Positions 34,379 through 46,100 of a stretch of 64,000 nucleotides of DNA are shown here, piece by piece; position 1 is the first letter of the stretch; every line of letters starts with the position of its first letter. This DNA is from Apostichopus japonicus (lineage: Eukaryota > Echinodermata > Holothuroidea > Aspidochirotida > Stichopodidae), in contig NC_092568.1 in NCBI RefSeq assembly GCF_037975245.1, positions 13,665,501 to 13,729,500 on the forward strand. The letters run 5' to 3'. Under the pieces are notes generated by a model, which did no database searches, had not been told where the DNA came from, and worked only from the letters and a program-made list of their open reading frames with translations. The position numbers and the translations under genes were made by a program.

Positions 34379-34555
34379 GGGTTAATCAACGGTCTAGCGT
34401 GCGTTACTCACACGATTAATGCACTCCGGGTGTTAATGCTATCGCTGGATGCACTCGGGCTCCGCCCTCGTGCATCGCTTGCATTATCCCCCGATCGTGC
34501 ATTAATCCTGTGAGTAACCGTCACTGTAACGCACGCTAGACCGTTGATTAATCCC
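34379..34555. repeat. Fold-back (palindromic) element
   Basis: Outer arms (34379-34407 and 34527-34555) are complementary over 28 of 29 bases, around GGTCTAGCGTGCGTTA. Inner arms with 'attaatgcac' / 'gtgcattaat' and 'gcgatgcac' pair too, so most of the 177 bp can form one long hairpin. It is a MITE-like insertion inside the 3.26-kb transposon. Confidence 0.82.
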
Positions 34556-34775
34556 TTACTTACTTACTTATATGATATTGACACTAACATGTTGAACGCG
34601 CGCGGAGCGCGCGAAAAATTTAGGTTATATTTTTCGGGTAAGTCGTTACAGCCCCCAAATCAAATGGGTTACTATGACTACACACATCGACAGTTTTGAG
34701 GCTGTTCATCCTGGAACCTCAATTTTCATGCTCCTGATATGATGTGATATCTGCTGTTTGCTTTACAAATTCGAA

Positions 34776-34945
34776 CAGGCGCGTAGCGAATACTTTGCCA
34801 AGGGAGGGGCGAAGCCTGTAGGCAAACTATCTAAGCGTATATTAGCGCCACCACGAGTTGGCGCGAAGCGTACAAGAAAATTTTGGCCGAAAATGCCTTC
34901 CAGATCGCTGGAAATGACACTTCCACTGCCTTGTAAGTTGCATCT
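34776..34945. repeat. Second copy of the 3.26-kb transposon's left end
   Basis: Begins CAGGCGCGTAGCGAA and, at about 34830-34920, matches 33330-33415 ('gcgccacca...gttggcgcg.agcgtacaag' then 'gatc.ccggaaatggcac'-like sequence). It is either a nested related insertion or an internal duplication. No matching right end was found. Confidence 0.6.
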
Positions 34946-35142
34946 AAGCATTTTCTATTTTGAAATTACTAGCGATATAATAAAAAAAATATGCTCGGGG
35001 GCGGTCGCCCCCTTCCCGAAATGCGTCATGTTCCCCGACGACTCGGTCGATTTCGAGACCAGCCACAGTTGGTTTCATAGCACAATGGTTTAAGGCGTCC
35101 ATACACACACACGCGTTATGGTAGACCATATATAGTATATAT

Positions 35143-36175
35143 TGTTACGGGAAAACAACCTAATTTTCTCGTGTGTACGTATTTTCTTTTAATCGTTATA
35201 AAATGTTTCTTACGTAATGTTTCAGCTAGGAGGTCTCTAGTTTGTGTAACTTGAGTACCAGTTTATTGCTGGCTGCGGAAGTTGGTTCTTGCTGCCGGGG
35301 CTTTATGTAAACAGTCCGGTGGACAAGGCCTCCTTTGTTCTTAGTATACGGGTAATTATTAGGGGTGCATAGACAGTGGGGCGGGGTTAGTTCATATTCG
35401 TATAGTATTGTAGAGACCGTTGACCGGCTGTCATTGGGCTATGGCGCTTGTCAATCTCACTGGCTTTTTCATAATTGGTTAATTAAATCGTGTATAGGGT
35501 TCTATACAGTTACGGGGGTATTTATAATGTCGTGCAAGGAGCGTTTTTAGACATTAAGTTGCGATATATTTAGTGTAATTTGCTAGGCAGAATCTATGCC
35601 GAATTTGTATGTTGTTTTAGGGACTTAGATTATTTTTGGCTTGTGCAGAGGGTCAAGTTATGCACTCAGCAGTTGCGCTGCGTAACTGCTTGTGCCTGCA
35701 TGCATTCTGCAGCTGCGCTGCGTAACTGCTTGTGCCTGCGCAAGGTCGTCGCAGCGTAGGGTTCGCGGGCTGACGAACTTCATCGTTAGCTGCGCTGCGT
35801 TGTCCTTACGCTGCGTCGCCCTTGACGCAGTACCTATAGATTAGCTGCGTTGTGCCTGCGCTGCGTTGTCTTTGACGCAGCGCCTATAGTTAGCTGCGCT
35901 GCTAGGCAGCTTACATATTAGAGCTAATTCATGTATGACGCCCTTGTTATTGTGTTTAGGTTTTATTGTTCTACTTTCTGTATATATTATTTGTTTATCA
36001 TGCTTTACGAAAGATGTACGGCAGGTACATTGTTTGTCTAATTATACTTTTTAAACTCTTAATGCACTGTTAGTGTACTTCTTTTCAACGGTGTCCTCGA
36101 GTCTCTTTCTACAACCCCCTTCCTCAATTGCCAACTGGGTACTTCACCATACACACCGAAGCGGAAAGCGTTACA
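35143..36175 (+). mobile_element. Probable solo LTR (1033 bp)
   Basis: Bounded by TGTTACG at the left and CGTTACA at the right (TG...CA ends with short inverted repeats), with ATAT on both sides as a possible 4-bp target duplication. It holds a GC-rich array of CTGCGCTGCG motifs at 35655-35910. No gag or pol sequence is present, hence solo. Confidence 0.55.
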
Positions 36176-36367
36176 ATATATAGATACATTAGTAAGAGAG
36201 GAAAAATGGAAACGTCAAAAAATGGAGTTGTCGGTGAAAGGGGTAGGGTGAGGCGCACGCCCCTTCCGACATCCTCGATCCGTCACTGGCTACCCTCTGC
36301 ATATAATAGGGATCAGCGCTGTAATGATGTCACTGTTCGTCTTTCTCTTCCCGGTGTCTTGGCGTAT

Positions 36368-36494
36368 TTCTTCTACTCCCTCCTCCTTTTTCTCTCCTTC
36401 TTCTTTTTCTTTTCCCTTCCTTCCTCCTCCTCTTTTTTCCCCTCTTTTTTCCCCTCTTTTTTCTTCTCTTTTTTTGCTCTCCTCTTTTTCTTAC
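36368..36494. repeat. Long homopyrimidine tract
   Basis: About 125 bp almost purely C/T on the plus strand (ttcttct.., ccttcctcctcc, tandem ttttttcccctc), near the right end of the 3.26-kb transposon. The open frames across it are low-complexity artefacts. Confidence 0.9.
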
Positions 36495-36829
36495 CCGGGG
36501 GCGCGCCCCCAACGCCCCCCTGGATACGCGCCTGGATAGTGTAAAGCAAAGAATACTTTACCTAATTGTGACCAATCAATATTCAAATCAATTTTGGGGT
36601 GTACTAAACCTTTACCTAACTTAAACAGCTTCTTAATATAATAGACCAATATATAAGACTTTATATTACCAACACTAACACCACTACCAGGACAGACCCT
36701 ATGGATCGATATACGAGAACTGTTAGACTAAATTATTACTAATATATATATAGCTAACAAAGCAAATAACCTTCAAATCATTGACGATACAGGCTTAAGT
36801 GACCACCACATTAACACAAGTACTCCCTT

Positions 36830-38027
36830 CAGGGACGTAGCTAAGGCCTGATGATTGGGGGGGTGTAGTGGCTGAAATTCCAACTGGATGGGTTTTGGAG
36901 CCAGAAAATTCCGACTGCTGCCTTGTACCCCCCCCCCACCCCCGCACTAATCGTCAACGATACGGTCAGTTTCAGTCAGACACCCCATCTTTCGCGACTG
37001 CACTTATGTTCCGAACTTTTTTCGATACATTTGTACCTTATGGGGCAAAGTTTTTGCTTATGTTGATGGCACTTTTAAGCTTCCATAGATTAGCATTGGC
37101 GTTTTAATTGTATACCATAGAGACAATATATATCCCAACGACGTAGCCAGGAGTTTGAAAGAGGGAACACCTTTTGCGATTGTTATGGGGGAGGGGTCTA
37201 AGGGGAGGGGGTTTCCCCTTCCCCTTTGAGATATTTTTGAACAATTGAAGGTCCTTAGATGCGATCTGGTGCAATTTGTTGCCAGTTTCATCATTATCAT
37301 ATGATATCATATTATCAGCAGATTTTGTTTTCCTGTTTGAATTCTTTTACATGTTCTTTTACATAATATATCAGAAATACATTTGACGAACTTAACTGAT
37401 GGACAATATAAACTTTCATATTTTGTAAGACAGCCAGATGTGCAGTGGCCTAAAAACAAATATCGTTATCGCCGTGTATTAGCAGTGTAATAACAACAGT
37501 TTTTAAACATATTTTTCGACACTGAAAGGGGGGAGCAGTCGCTCCCCTGCTCCCCCTGGCTACGTCCCTGTATATCCTGAACTTACTTGAAGCAAGCGAA
37601 CAGGGTCGACCCACCCAATAGCAAAATTAATACATAAATTATCCGAATTGAAGCTGGCGAACGTTGTATTTTTTTTTAGAGTATTCAAAATCGTACGAAG
37701 TTTTGTATGGTGGAGTATAAGGATCGCGAGATACAATTTCTCAATGTGACGAGTAAACGTGGTAAATATGACTGATTAAAGGTCAATTTTGATCGAAAAT
37801 TTTATGTCACTCACAAATTACAAGAACATATGAAAATAAAAGTGCGACAGTCAGAAAAATTAGAGTGCGACAGTCGGAAATTCCGAATTGAAGCTGGCGA
37901 CAGTCGGAAATTCCGACAGTCGGAAATTCCGACTGTCGCACTCAAATTTTCCAACTATCGTAATTTTTACCAAGATTGGGGGGGGGGTGAGACACCCCCC
38001 CACACCCCCCCTCTAGCGACGTCCCTG
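36830..38027. mobile_element. hAT-like non-autonomous element (outer of a nested pair)
   Basis: Ends CAGGGACGTAGCTA and the complement of CAGGGACGTCGCTA, flanked by a perfect 8-bp direct repeat ACTCCCTT (36822-36829 and 38028-38035). An 8-bp target duplication with CAGGG ends points to hAT. It is inserted in the LINE just after the SDHH endonuclease motif. No transposase. G/C runs sit near both ends. Confidence 0.85.
37136..37570. mobile_element. hAT-like MITE nested in the previous element
   Basis: Left end CAACGACGTAGCCAGG and right-end complement CAGGGACGTAGCCAGG. Flanked by TATATCC on both sides (37129-37135 and 37571-37577), a 7-8 bp target duplication. Same end family as its host element, so it is a relative that inserted into an older copy. 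Confidence 0.78.
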
Positions 38028-38599
38028 ACTCCCTTCCTCAGACCGATTTGTTCGACTAACACATACTGCTGTTCGCCAAAGTATACCACTTGGAAAAAAT
38101 TGAGAATGACATTGACAACATGACCGACCCTGACTTTTTTAATTTCGATAACATTGACTCAACCGACAAGCTGGACGCCATTGCTCTCTCCTGTGCAGTT
38201 AGTAGCAGTCTCACCAAAAGCAGTCTTCTCAAAAAAGCCAAAAAGAGGAATTTGGATTTTTAAAATGGCGCCACTTGCTGTAGAACTTATAGATATTTTA
38301 TGTGGTGTATGAAACTGTTCATGATTAATCATGTTGGATTGCGGGAAGTCTCTGGTATTGAAAATTGATTTCCGTAATCATTTTTGATCATTTCCAAGGA
38401 CAGAGGGTAGGCTTAGCGATGGGGTGTGCATCAGTTAAAGTGTAGGATTTCCCCTCATTACAGAAAGTACCAAGATGTTATTTACATCTTACGGTGTTTC
38501 TAATATGAATGGAGTGTGATATCAAAAAGCTGTTATCACTTTTCTAGTGCAGGTTTTGATTTAAAGAATAAGGATTTATAGCCAAAACTCGATTTGCAC

Positions 38600-38985
38600 T
38601 AAATTGTACCTTTGATCTCTGACCTTTGGTCCAGGGGGCCTGCGAGACACAAGGTTTATCGTGTTGTACCTTCCCACTAAGATTGAAGAAAATCGGCCCA
38701 GCCGTTTAGGAGTTTAAAGTATACATTCGACCTTTAACCATTTAACCTTTGACTTCGTTTCCTTTGACAATCACATATTTTGGTACTACTTGAAATTTAC
38801 ATTATATATTTGAAGATTCCATGTCAATTCCATGTTTGAAGTTATAGCAACAAAACAAAACAAACGTTTACCGAATTTGACCTTTGACGCTTGGTTTTGA
38901 GGTTCTGCGAGACACAAGGGTTCACCCTGTGTTACCTTCCCATCATTTTGGAAGAAAATCGGTCTAGCCTTTAAAGAGGATTTGT
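38600..38985. repeat. Diverged tandem duplication with 'gaagaaaatcgg' motif
   Basis: Two ~100-bp units about 270 bp apart share 'tgcgagacacaagg', 'gtt(g)taccttccca' and 'gaagaaaatcggyc.agcc'. They are an old dispersed repeat in the intergenic region. No gene is seen in 38266-39270. Confidence 0.65.
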
Positions 38986-39270
38986 TGACACAAAATTGGA
39001 TACACACATGAACACACACTGACTGGAACACGCCCACGTTCTCTCCCTCAGTTTTTACTTAATAAACACGTAGCGTGCGTTTGATGCAGAATTGCGCGCA
39101 GCTTAGAGCTTCTAGAGCGCGGCATTAAAACTCGCGCTACATTCAGTTGTTAAACATAATTCAAAACGTGATTCATTCTTAATACGGTATACTCATTATC
39201 GAAAGATTCTTGACATTAGCATAAATCGGAAGTTATGTTTTTGAGAAATTTGATGCTAATTTGTTCATAC

Positions 39271-39627
39271 TGTAACGCTGGCCGCCCCCAAGACGTCTCC
39301 TTTGACCGTAATTTAACTTCCCCAGAAAATACCAAGAAACACAGACAGAGATGAAGACAGGGTTTTATAACTTTTATTCGGTTTATTCTCCATATGATTT
39401 TCCATGCGACTCGTCTCAACAAATTAATGCAATCAAAGTACAGAATCAATGAAAAACGACAATGACGGACTAAGTGATATAAACAGACTTAAGTGCATAC
39501 GCAGTTTGTACGTACTGACCGAAGCCGCAATATGCACACACTGAATCAATACCGCAAAACGAACGTACTGCGTCAATAACGCGAAACGAATGCACTGCGG
39601 CTTAATACAGGGTGAATTTTCGTAACA
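39271..39627 (-). mobile_element. Solo LTR (357 bp), minus orientation
   Basis: Read on the minus strand it starts TGTTACG and ends GCGTTACA, with AATAAA hexamers and a TATAAAA about two-thirds through, as expected of an LTR. Flanks ATAC/ATAG are an imperfect 4-bp duplication. The termini match those of the 35143-36175 LTR, so the families are probably related. No internal domain is present. Confidence 0.6.
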
Positions 39628-39897
39628 ATAGTTACCAGATGTATTTTTTTCCCCAGATTTTCAGATGTACAGATAAAAGAAATCTTCTATCAAATCATTC
39701 TGCGTGTTTGAATTTGGTATGACGAGGATTTACATTCCCAACGATTGCTATCACCCTCATTTGAGGTGACTCCTACTTTCCTATTCCTATTGTCGTGGTT
39801 AACTGAGCAGTATGCTTCCGTAGATAGCCACCGCTGAGTGTTATTATGTCCCAGTAGTACAGATCGAACAGCAAATACACTGTTTCGTTGAACCAAT

Positions 39898-40034
39898 TTT
39901 TATAATTATAATTATTATGATTATAATGATTATTATGATGATTATTATGATGATTATTATGATGATGATTATAATTATTATTATTATTAGTAGTAGTAAT
40001 AGTAGTAGTAGTACTAGTAGTAGTAGTATTATAT
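39898..40034. repeat. Trinucleotide microsatellite (ATT/ATG then AGT)
   Basis: Runs of attatg/atgatt/attatt pass into (agt)n. Confidence 0.95.
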
Positions 40035-42936
40035 AAATACGTTCAAGATTCGCTTTCCATCCCGTGTAAACATTTCCTTAGAAGTGGCTCACATTTCTGT
40101 GCAATGTTATAATATAAAACAAATGTTTATTTTGATATATTCAGAACTGTTCAGAATATGGCAAATTAATTGGTTACTTCATTGCCTATCGTCGCGTTAA
40201 GACTTTACGTAAACTAGTAGTTGGTTGACGCTTTTGGGTGAGCTATTGGTCTGCAAATTACTGCAAGTGACTAGCCGGAAGTAGCATTTATGTGATGCAA
40301 TTCTGTGGTTGGCAAAGGCAAACTTTGATAAGGGAGTCGTAGCAACGCCTAGCTGCTTCCATACACAATATACGTCAAGTCTTGGAAATTCTATATATAA
40401 GCGTCACCAGATGAAAAGGTTCCCAAGTTGCTTTGACTAATGGCAACGGAGTTATTTGCTACAATATATCACTATTTCAAATTTGACCAAAAACTTTTGA
40501 TCGCAATGATAATGAAAGGTCTACATTTGCGTCCACCACCCCCCCCCCCCCCCCTCTATGCCGTGCTCCGAAACCTCCCGCCGAAAATTTTATTGCAACC
40601 AAACTTCATTATTTACACCAAAAGTGATCTCCATCAGAAAATTCAAGTTTTAAATCATCAAAAGGCTGTAAAAGGGTATAATTACATAGTACCTATATGC
40701 AGTAACCGCCAACAAGCGTCGATCTGCACACAATTGCATATGTATCAGTAGATTGAGATTAAATCATTGAGATTAAATCGTAACAGAATCTCACTAGAAA
40801 TAAATAATCAGTATTTAAAAAATGCCAAAATAAAAACTAATGCTATTTGAAAAATATCCGGACGCAAATCTAAAACTTTCATTCTCATGGCCAATACATG
40901 AATACATAATTATCACCCCTCCCATCCGTTTAAAATGAACTTCCACGGTTGTTAAAAGACGCAAACACCATTTCTTCTAGCAAATATTGAATATTGTGTG
41001 GTCTAACCTGTTGTTGGCCAGGCAATCTTCGCATTTTGTACTTACCAATACGCCTCTGACCTTTAAGTTCACATGAACAGCTGATGAACGTTATCACCTT
41101 ATCGTATCCAGGGCTAACGATACACGCGGACTCGGCATGACAAAACACGAAATACATGTTATCGAGGGGTTTCATGCAGGTATGTGTGTTACTGCTGCGT
41201 GTTAGGGTCAGCGACAGGGAAGGATTCTGATGAACTATTGTGCAATTACGCGTGATGTGCATCATTGTTTACCCAGATACAAGACAATGCAGCCAAACCA
41301 AGGTGAAGCTCACATATCTTACTGATTTGCTGATTCGTTAACAAGAACGACTGAGGCTACAAATTTGTAAGAAGAAAATGTGTTTCGTCAATGTTCTCCA
41401 CATTTGACAAAGCATAGGCTGACATTGATACACCATACAGTTTGCGAGAATACCGATACATCATACAGTTTGCGAGATATAAGTGAAACAACACTAGTAC
41501 CAGCATCGAAGTAGGCTGATCGTATTGTAGCCAATGCGTGTTCTGAATAACCTGTACAGATTGACTAACCGAGACAGTGCCCTGGCTGTAAATGAAGTTT
41601 TGAGGTAATCTCAGACCGACGGTGGGACTTCGATAACGTAAGATTTTTAGTTTATATTTCCAAAATTAACCCAGGCCTACCACAGGAGCTCAACAGTCAA
41701 CGTTGGCCACATACAAATATGTACTGTGTGGCCTCGTTTGGAGTGCTTGTGTCCTACGTTAGGCCTGTAAACCATGATGGTTGATTACTTAATATAGTCT
41801 GCTAACTTTTACTGTAGGCCTTGGCAACTAGTTAACAGCATAGTGGTTATGAATTCATTCGCAGTCAGAAGTTTGTTTGGAAGGCAAAGATCATGGGTAC
41901 AATTGATAATGACTGGGCTCTAGTCTTACTTAAGTTCATATCATCATAATTCATATGCACTGTTTTAAGACTTTGAGATATGCATGAAGCCATAATTATG
42001 CCTATAGGACTACATTGGGTTTAAATGTTAAACAAATGAAATTACCATTTCACGTAAACAAACATTGTGTTTAAATACAGAAATGTGCCCCTAAGTAGCA
42101 AACACTGCTAGTAGTTTGTGGAGAACAATAGGTACTGAGGGGTTATTCCACACACAAATTTGCCATATAAACACATTCTGATTGAAACTTATTTCATGTT
42201 GAAAATGCCTTGGCGTGTTCATAGACTTTTGACTATTCCCTGTGTTTACTGCAGCTGAAATAGAAATATTTTCATGATGAGGTTCTTTCTTTGTAGGTAG
42301 ATCTTTGGACGCTAGGGTTATTAGGCGGTAAATTATATAATGAAATATAAAAGTATGTCACTCACCTCAAACACTATATTCCTTTTTGCGCTAGGTCGCC
42401 GTCTCGTACGAACCCTACAGACAGGCTCCAATGAAAAATCCAAACACAAATCCCAATATCGAAATCCTAATCCATAAAAACAATATTATTCGCCCGGAGG
42501 CGGGGGCAACACATATCCGATTTGATATGGAATAAAAATAGGGAAAAACAATAAAGGTTTTCTGTTCAAGCGTAAATTCGTCGTAAAATATGTAATCGTT
42601 GTCGAGTCGTTTAATATCGTCATCCAAGTATCGCAGTCGTAAGTAGCTATATCTTCTTTCACTGTGTGAAAGATTTCTATTATCGTTCGTAAGAACAAAA
42701 CTATCCATTGTTTATCGAAACCAATGTCTTCTGACCCAGCATGAGTCATGAGCATGAGGCAAGGGACTCTTCAAAGGTTAAAGACTGAATTATACAGTTC
42801 TGCCCATATTGATATTTTGTCAAAGCTATTGGGAAAGAAACTATGTAGGTTTCTTAGGGAGAGTAAATGTCTATCAGACCTTGACTTGTATATCATGTAC
42901 ATATTGTATTTGAAGTTTTTTTTTTATATCCAACAG
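40035..42936. other. Intergenic region and KLHDC3 upstream region
   Basis: A C-run is at about 40536-40554. No transposon or gene is recognised. A KLHDC3 promoter and a 5' untranslated exon probably lie here, because an excellent acceptor (tttttttttatatccaacag, ending 42936) precedes the start codon, but I cannot place the first exon. No convincing TATA or initiator is identified. Confidence 0.4.
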
Positions 42937-42962
42937 TGAAGTCTACAAAATTCAGTTCAATT

Positions 42963-43116
42963 ATGCCTTTGTGGACAAATCACCTAGATGGAGGACCCAG
43001 AAGAGTCAATCATGCTGCTACCTCAGTTGGTGATTTCATCTTCACATTTGGTGGCTACTGCAGCGGGGGAGACTATGCGTCAGAGAGACCCATTGATGGA
43101 TTTGCATTTAACACCA
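42963..43116 (+). CDS. KLHDC3: KLHDC3 exon 1 (coding part)
   Basis: The exon body probably begins at 42937 after ccaacag; ATG at 42963. Donor acca|gtgagt, phase 1. Kelch blade 1 start with FTFGGYCSGGDY. Confidence 0.94.
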
Positions 43117-46100
43117 GTGAGTATAACGATTTTCACAAATCAATCGAGCCTCTTTAGTACAGTACTGAGGGGCTAAAATTTGTTGTATTTCTGGGTGTTC
43201 ATGGTCATCAAGCTGAATGATAGGTTGTATGACAATCATAAAGCTACACAGGCCATAATTTTGTGGGTATCTGTGTGTGTGTGTAATGCCTTGCTTGCAA
43301 ACATATTAGAGGTCAAAGGTCATTTAGTCTGGAAACCTTGTTAATACCATATCTTAAGAAGTGAGACTTGAAACTTAAAACCATGTAAGCACTGACTGTT
43401 TTGATTTATACAGTTCTGCATCTGCAGTATGAACTTCAGCAATTGAACTTGACTGTAACCAATGTGACAGTGATGAACTGCTACAGTAGCCTGTACAGTA
43501 AGGGAATGACAGGTTCCTTACTTGCTACAATGGTCTAGACAAGCTTGGATTCTTGGAAAGAAAATTGTTGCCTGTCATATGTGGCTGCCTGATATTGTAT
43601 CGATGAACAGTTGTGATTCCTTGCCGAAGGCAAACAGAATTCATGTGATGTTGGTGATATGTACACGTTTGTGTGTGTGTATGAATGTTGAAGTTCATAC
43701 AGTATGTAGATCCCCTTTAATTGAGTACAAGATCCCTATCAAAATTTAACATGATAACTGAAAAGGGAAGCTTGTTTGAGCTTCATTTGTAGTGGATCTG
43801 TAGGGTTATTCTGTGCAATCCTACTGAAATTGGTGGAGGTCCTTTGAGGTTAACAGAGGTCAACCTCTTGAAACCTTGTAAACCTGATAACTCAGTTAAA
43901 CCAGTTAACTCCATACTAGCGATGAAAATGGGTGCCTGAGGAACAGACCAAAAAAATAGCTTCCTGGTCCAAGCAGTTACTTCTTGGTCTGAAATTCTAA
44001 AAATCACTAACATTGTTCTCCAGTCAGTTACATTTTTGGTTTCGATGATAGCGTTGTGCGGGATCCCGGTAGTCAAGTGAATACCGTTATCCCGATCCCG
44101 GTATTGACTAATCCCGATCACAGTGCAATGTGTAACTACTACCGGTATTGGGAAAACAACCGGTTATTACATTCGTTTCAGTATCATTCCCGGGAATCCT
44201 GGACATAATAAAAATATCTACGTGTTACTATTTGAAATAAAGAAAAGAAAAAACGTCTATTTCTGGTTTCTATGTTCTTAGTTTGAATAATATCTGATCA
44301 ATTTACGTACTGGCCTAGACCTATATATTAACGAATCAACTTTTCACGTAGTAATTTGGACCTAGGCTACACCAAATATCGAACGTTACTTGGGCTCAGC
44401 ATGTTACGCGACCTCAAAATTATTCTGAAATTTTTGTTATTTATTCTTCCTTTAAACGATGATTGTGAAGGTTCCCATGTACAAAATCTTACCCTTATGC
44501 ATTTCACCTCATTTTGTTTTAATAATTATAACGATTTAATAAATTTTGAGCCAAAACCGCAGGGAGTATATCCAGTTTAAATCCATGTTCGCACGGGCTG
44601 TATATTATTATAGCCTAGTGTACCGTACTGGTACACACAGTGCAGTACGGTACTTGAGATATGATGCTGTAATGAAATGGATTCGTTTATTAATGCGGGG
44701 TTCCACGATGTTATTTATAGTTATCTTTCGTTACTTTTTTAATTTTAAGAACTTTTGTACGAAGATTGATATTGTACGTATTGAAAGTACTGTAGCTTTT
44801 TTGGAGTAAACAACAGCCGATTAACGACATAAATAAATCTGTACTATTCTTATGTATGTAGTTTATAATCCCGTATTTACGTAGCCCCTGTGTTACATTC
44901 TTATTGTCTGAAGTTGCAAACACGCTTACGTAAAACTTCTATATATATATAACACGTGGAAAACCCGAGATTTTACACACATAATTCCCATTGACATTGG
45001 TCACGTAACATAAGTAGGTCATCGACATTCGAACTTGCCCAAGTTCATTGCACCATGGGAACGACTCAACACATTGAACATGTTGGTACATTTTCCCGCC
45101 ATCTGGACGCCGAGTGTATATTTTGGTGTAATATGCAAATTATTAATGGTACTGTGCTGCTCTGGTTAAAACTTAACCTATTGCAACACAAACAAATTTT
45201 GGGAAACTGTTGTAGAAGTAACTTTTGTATCAAATGTAAAGTACTGTATGGTATGGTACTATATTTTATAAAAGACGTTTTTCCTCAGGTGGTAGGGAAA
45301 AGGGGTGATTCGGTGAACTCAATCTCTTTGTATTGTACTTGGATACTTAAAATGACCATGTTCATGCAGTTTCTATTTCTCTTTAGTAAGCTCTACTTAG
45401 CATTGTTATCCTTTGTGGATCTTTATTGGAATAAATACGAAATGTATTGTTTGACGCCAGTGTTAAACGGTAAGCATTTGTTAAATTTTTGACAGCTTCA
45501 AAATCCATTTTCAAAAAAGTCTGTATTCATGAAGGTTTTATAAAATCGACATATAGCCAGGGTAGGAAAATATTAACTTAACCACATTAACGAAGGTTGT
45601 TCTATTATCCAAATAAAATACATGTTTCTCGTACTGAGATCTGAAAAAAAAACGGGCGGCCATTTTTATTCTTTTCATGCGCTAATACTAGTTTGGAATA
45701 TGTTTTTTGGATATTGTTTTTTGTGGAGGTCAAAGGTCATTTGGGGTCACCATGGGCCATATGGTATCTCAATAAGGTAAGCTTGGGCAGATCTCATATT
45801 TAATATTACTTGAACCCCATTAAGTACAAGAAGCCTACAATATTTGGAGAAGGTCAAAGGTCATTTGTGGTCACCAGGGGTCAAACTGTGAAATCCTTGA
45901 AAACATGATATCTCAAGAAGGGAAACTTGACAGACCTCATATTCATTGTGTAAAAGTACCACATTAAGTACAAGAAGCCTATTGTTTTTGGTGGAGGTCA
46001 AAGGTCATTTGGGGCCATCACTTGTCAAATTGTGAGAACCTTGTAAACATGATATTGCAAGAAGGGAACCTTGGACAGATCTCATATTTGGTTTGTAGAT

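Larger units (their letters stand above)
33279..36534. mobile_element. 3.26-kb DNA transposon inserted in the LINE
   Basis: Perfect 16-bp terminal inverted repeats CAGGCGCGTATCCAGG (33279-33294 and 36519-36534, complementary), flanked by a direct 5-bp repeat GATAG (33274-33278 and 36535-36539). Joining the flanks restores the LINE reading. No transposase is seen, so it is non-autonomous or gutted. It contains a fold-back element, a solo LTR and a second copy of its own left part. The superfamily is unclear: a 5-bp duplication is unusual for hAT (8 bp). Confidence 0.8.
31861..38265 (+). pseudogene. Decayed LINE (I/Jockey-like layout), interrupted by other transposons
   Basis: Three plus-strand pieces line up as one element. 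At 32430-32616 a gag-like ORF1 remnant shows three zinc-knuckle traces (CYQC..., AKCQRCGGN, then the KGCPKYQ end) with several stops. About 32900-33278 has the start of an APE endonuclease (ISLQETKLDSSSHLVIPGYT). After a 3.26-kb insertion, 36540-36829 has the endonuclease end (IIDDTGLSDHH). After a second insertion, 38028-38265 continues with ENDIDNMTDPDFFNF. No RT domain is seen. The left end is uncertain. Confidence 0.72.

Noticed and set aside
34758-35093. 111-codon frame with AKGGAKPVGKLSKRI
   Set aside because: It lies in transposon end sequence (the second copy of the 3.26-kb element's left end). The reading is not a transposase domain.
36128-36544. 138-codon frame rich in Phe/Ser/Leu/Pro
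   Set aside because: It crosses an LTR boundary and a homopyrimidine tract and runs into a transposon end. Low complexity.
42415-42708. Minus-strand 97-codon frame with a hydrophobic C-terminus just upstream of KLHDC3
   Set aside because: No family recognised, overlapping competing frames and no clear splice partners. It could be chance in the upstream region, so I do not call a gene.
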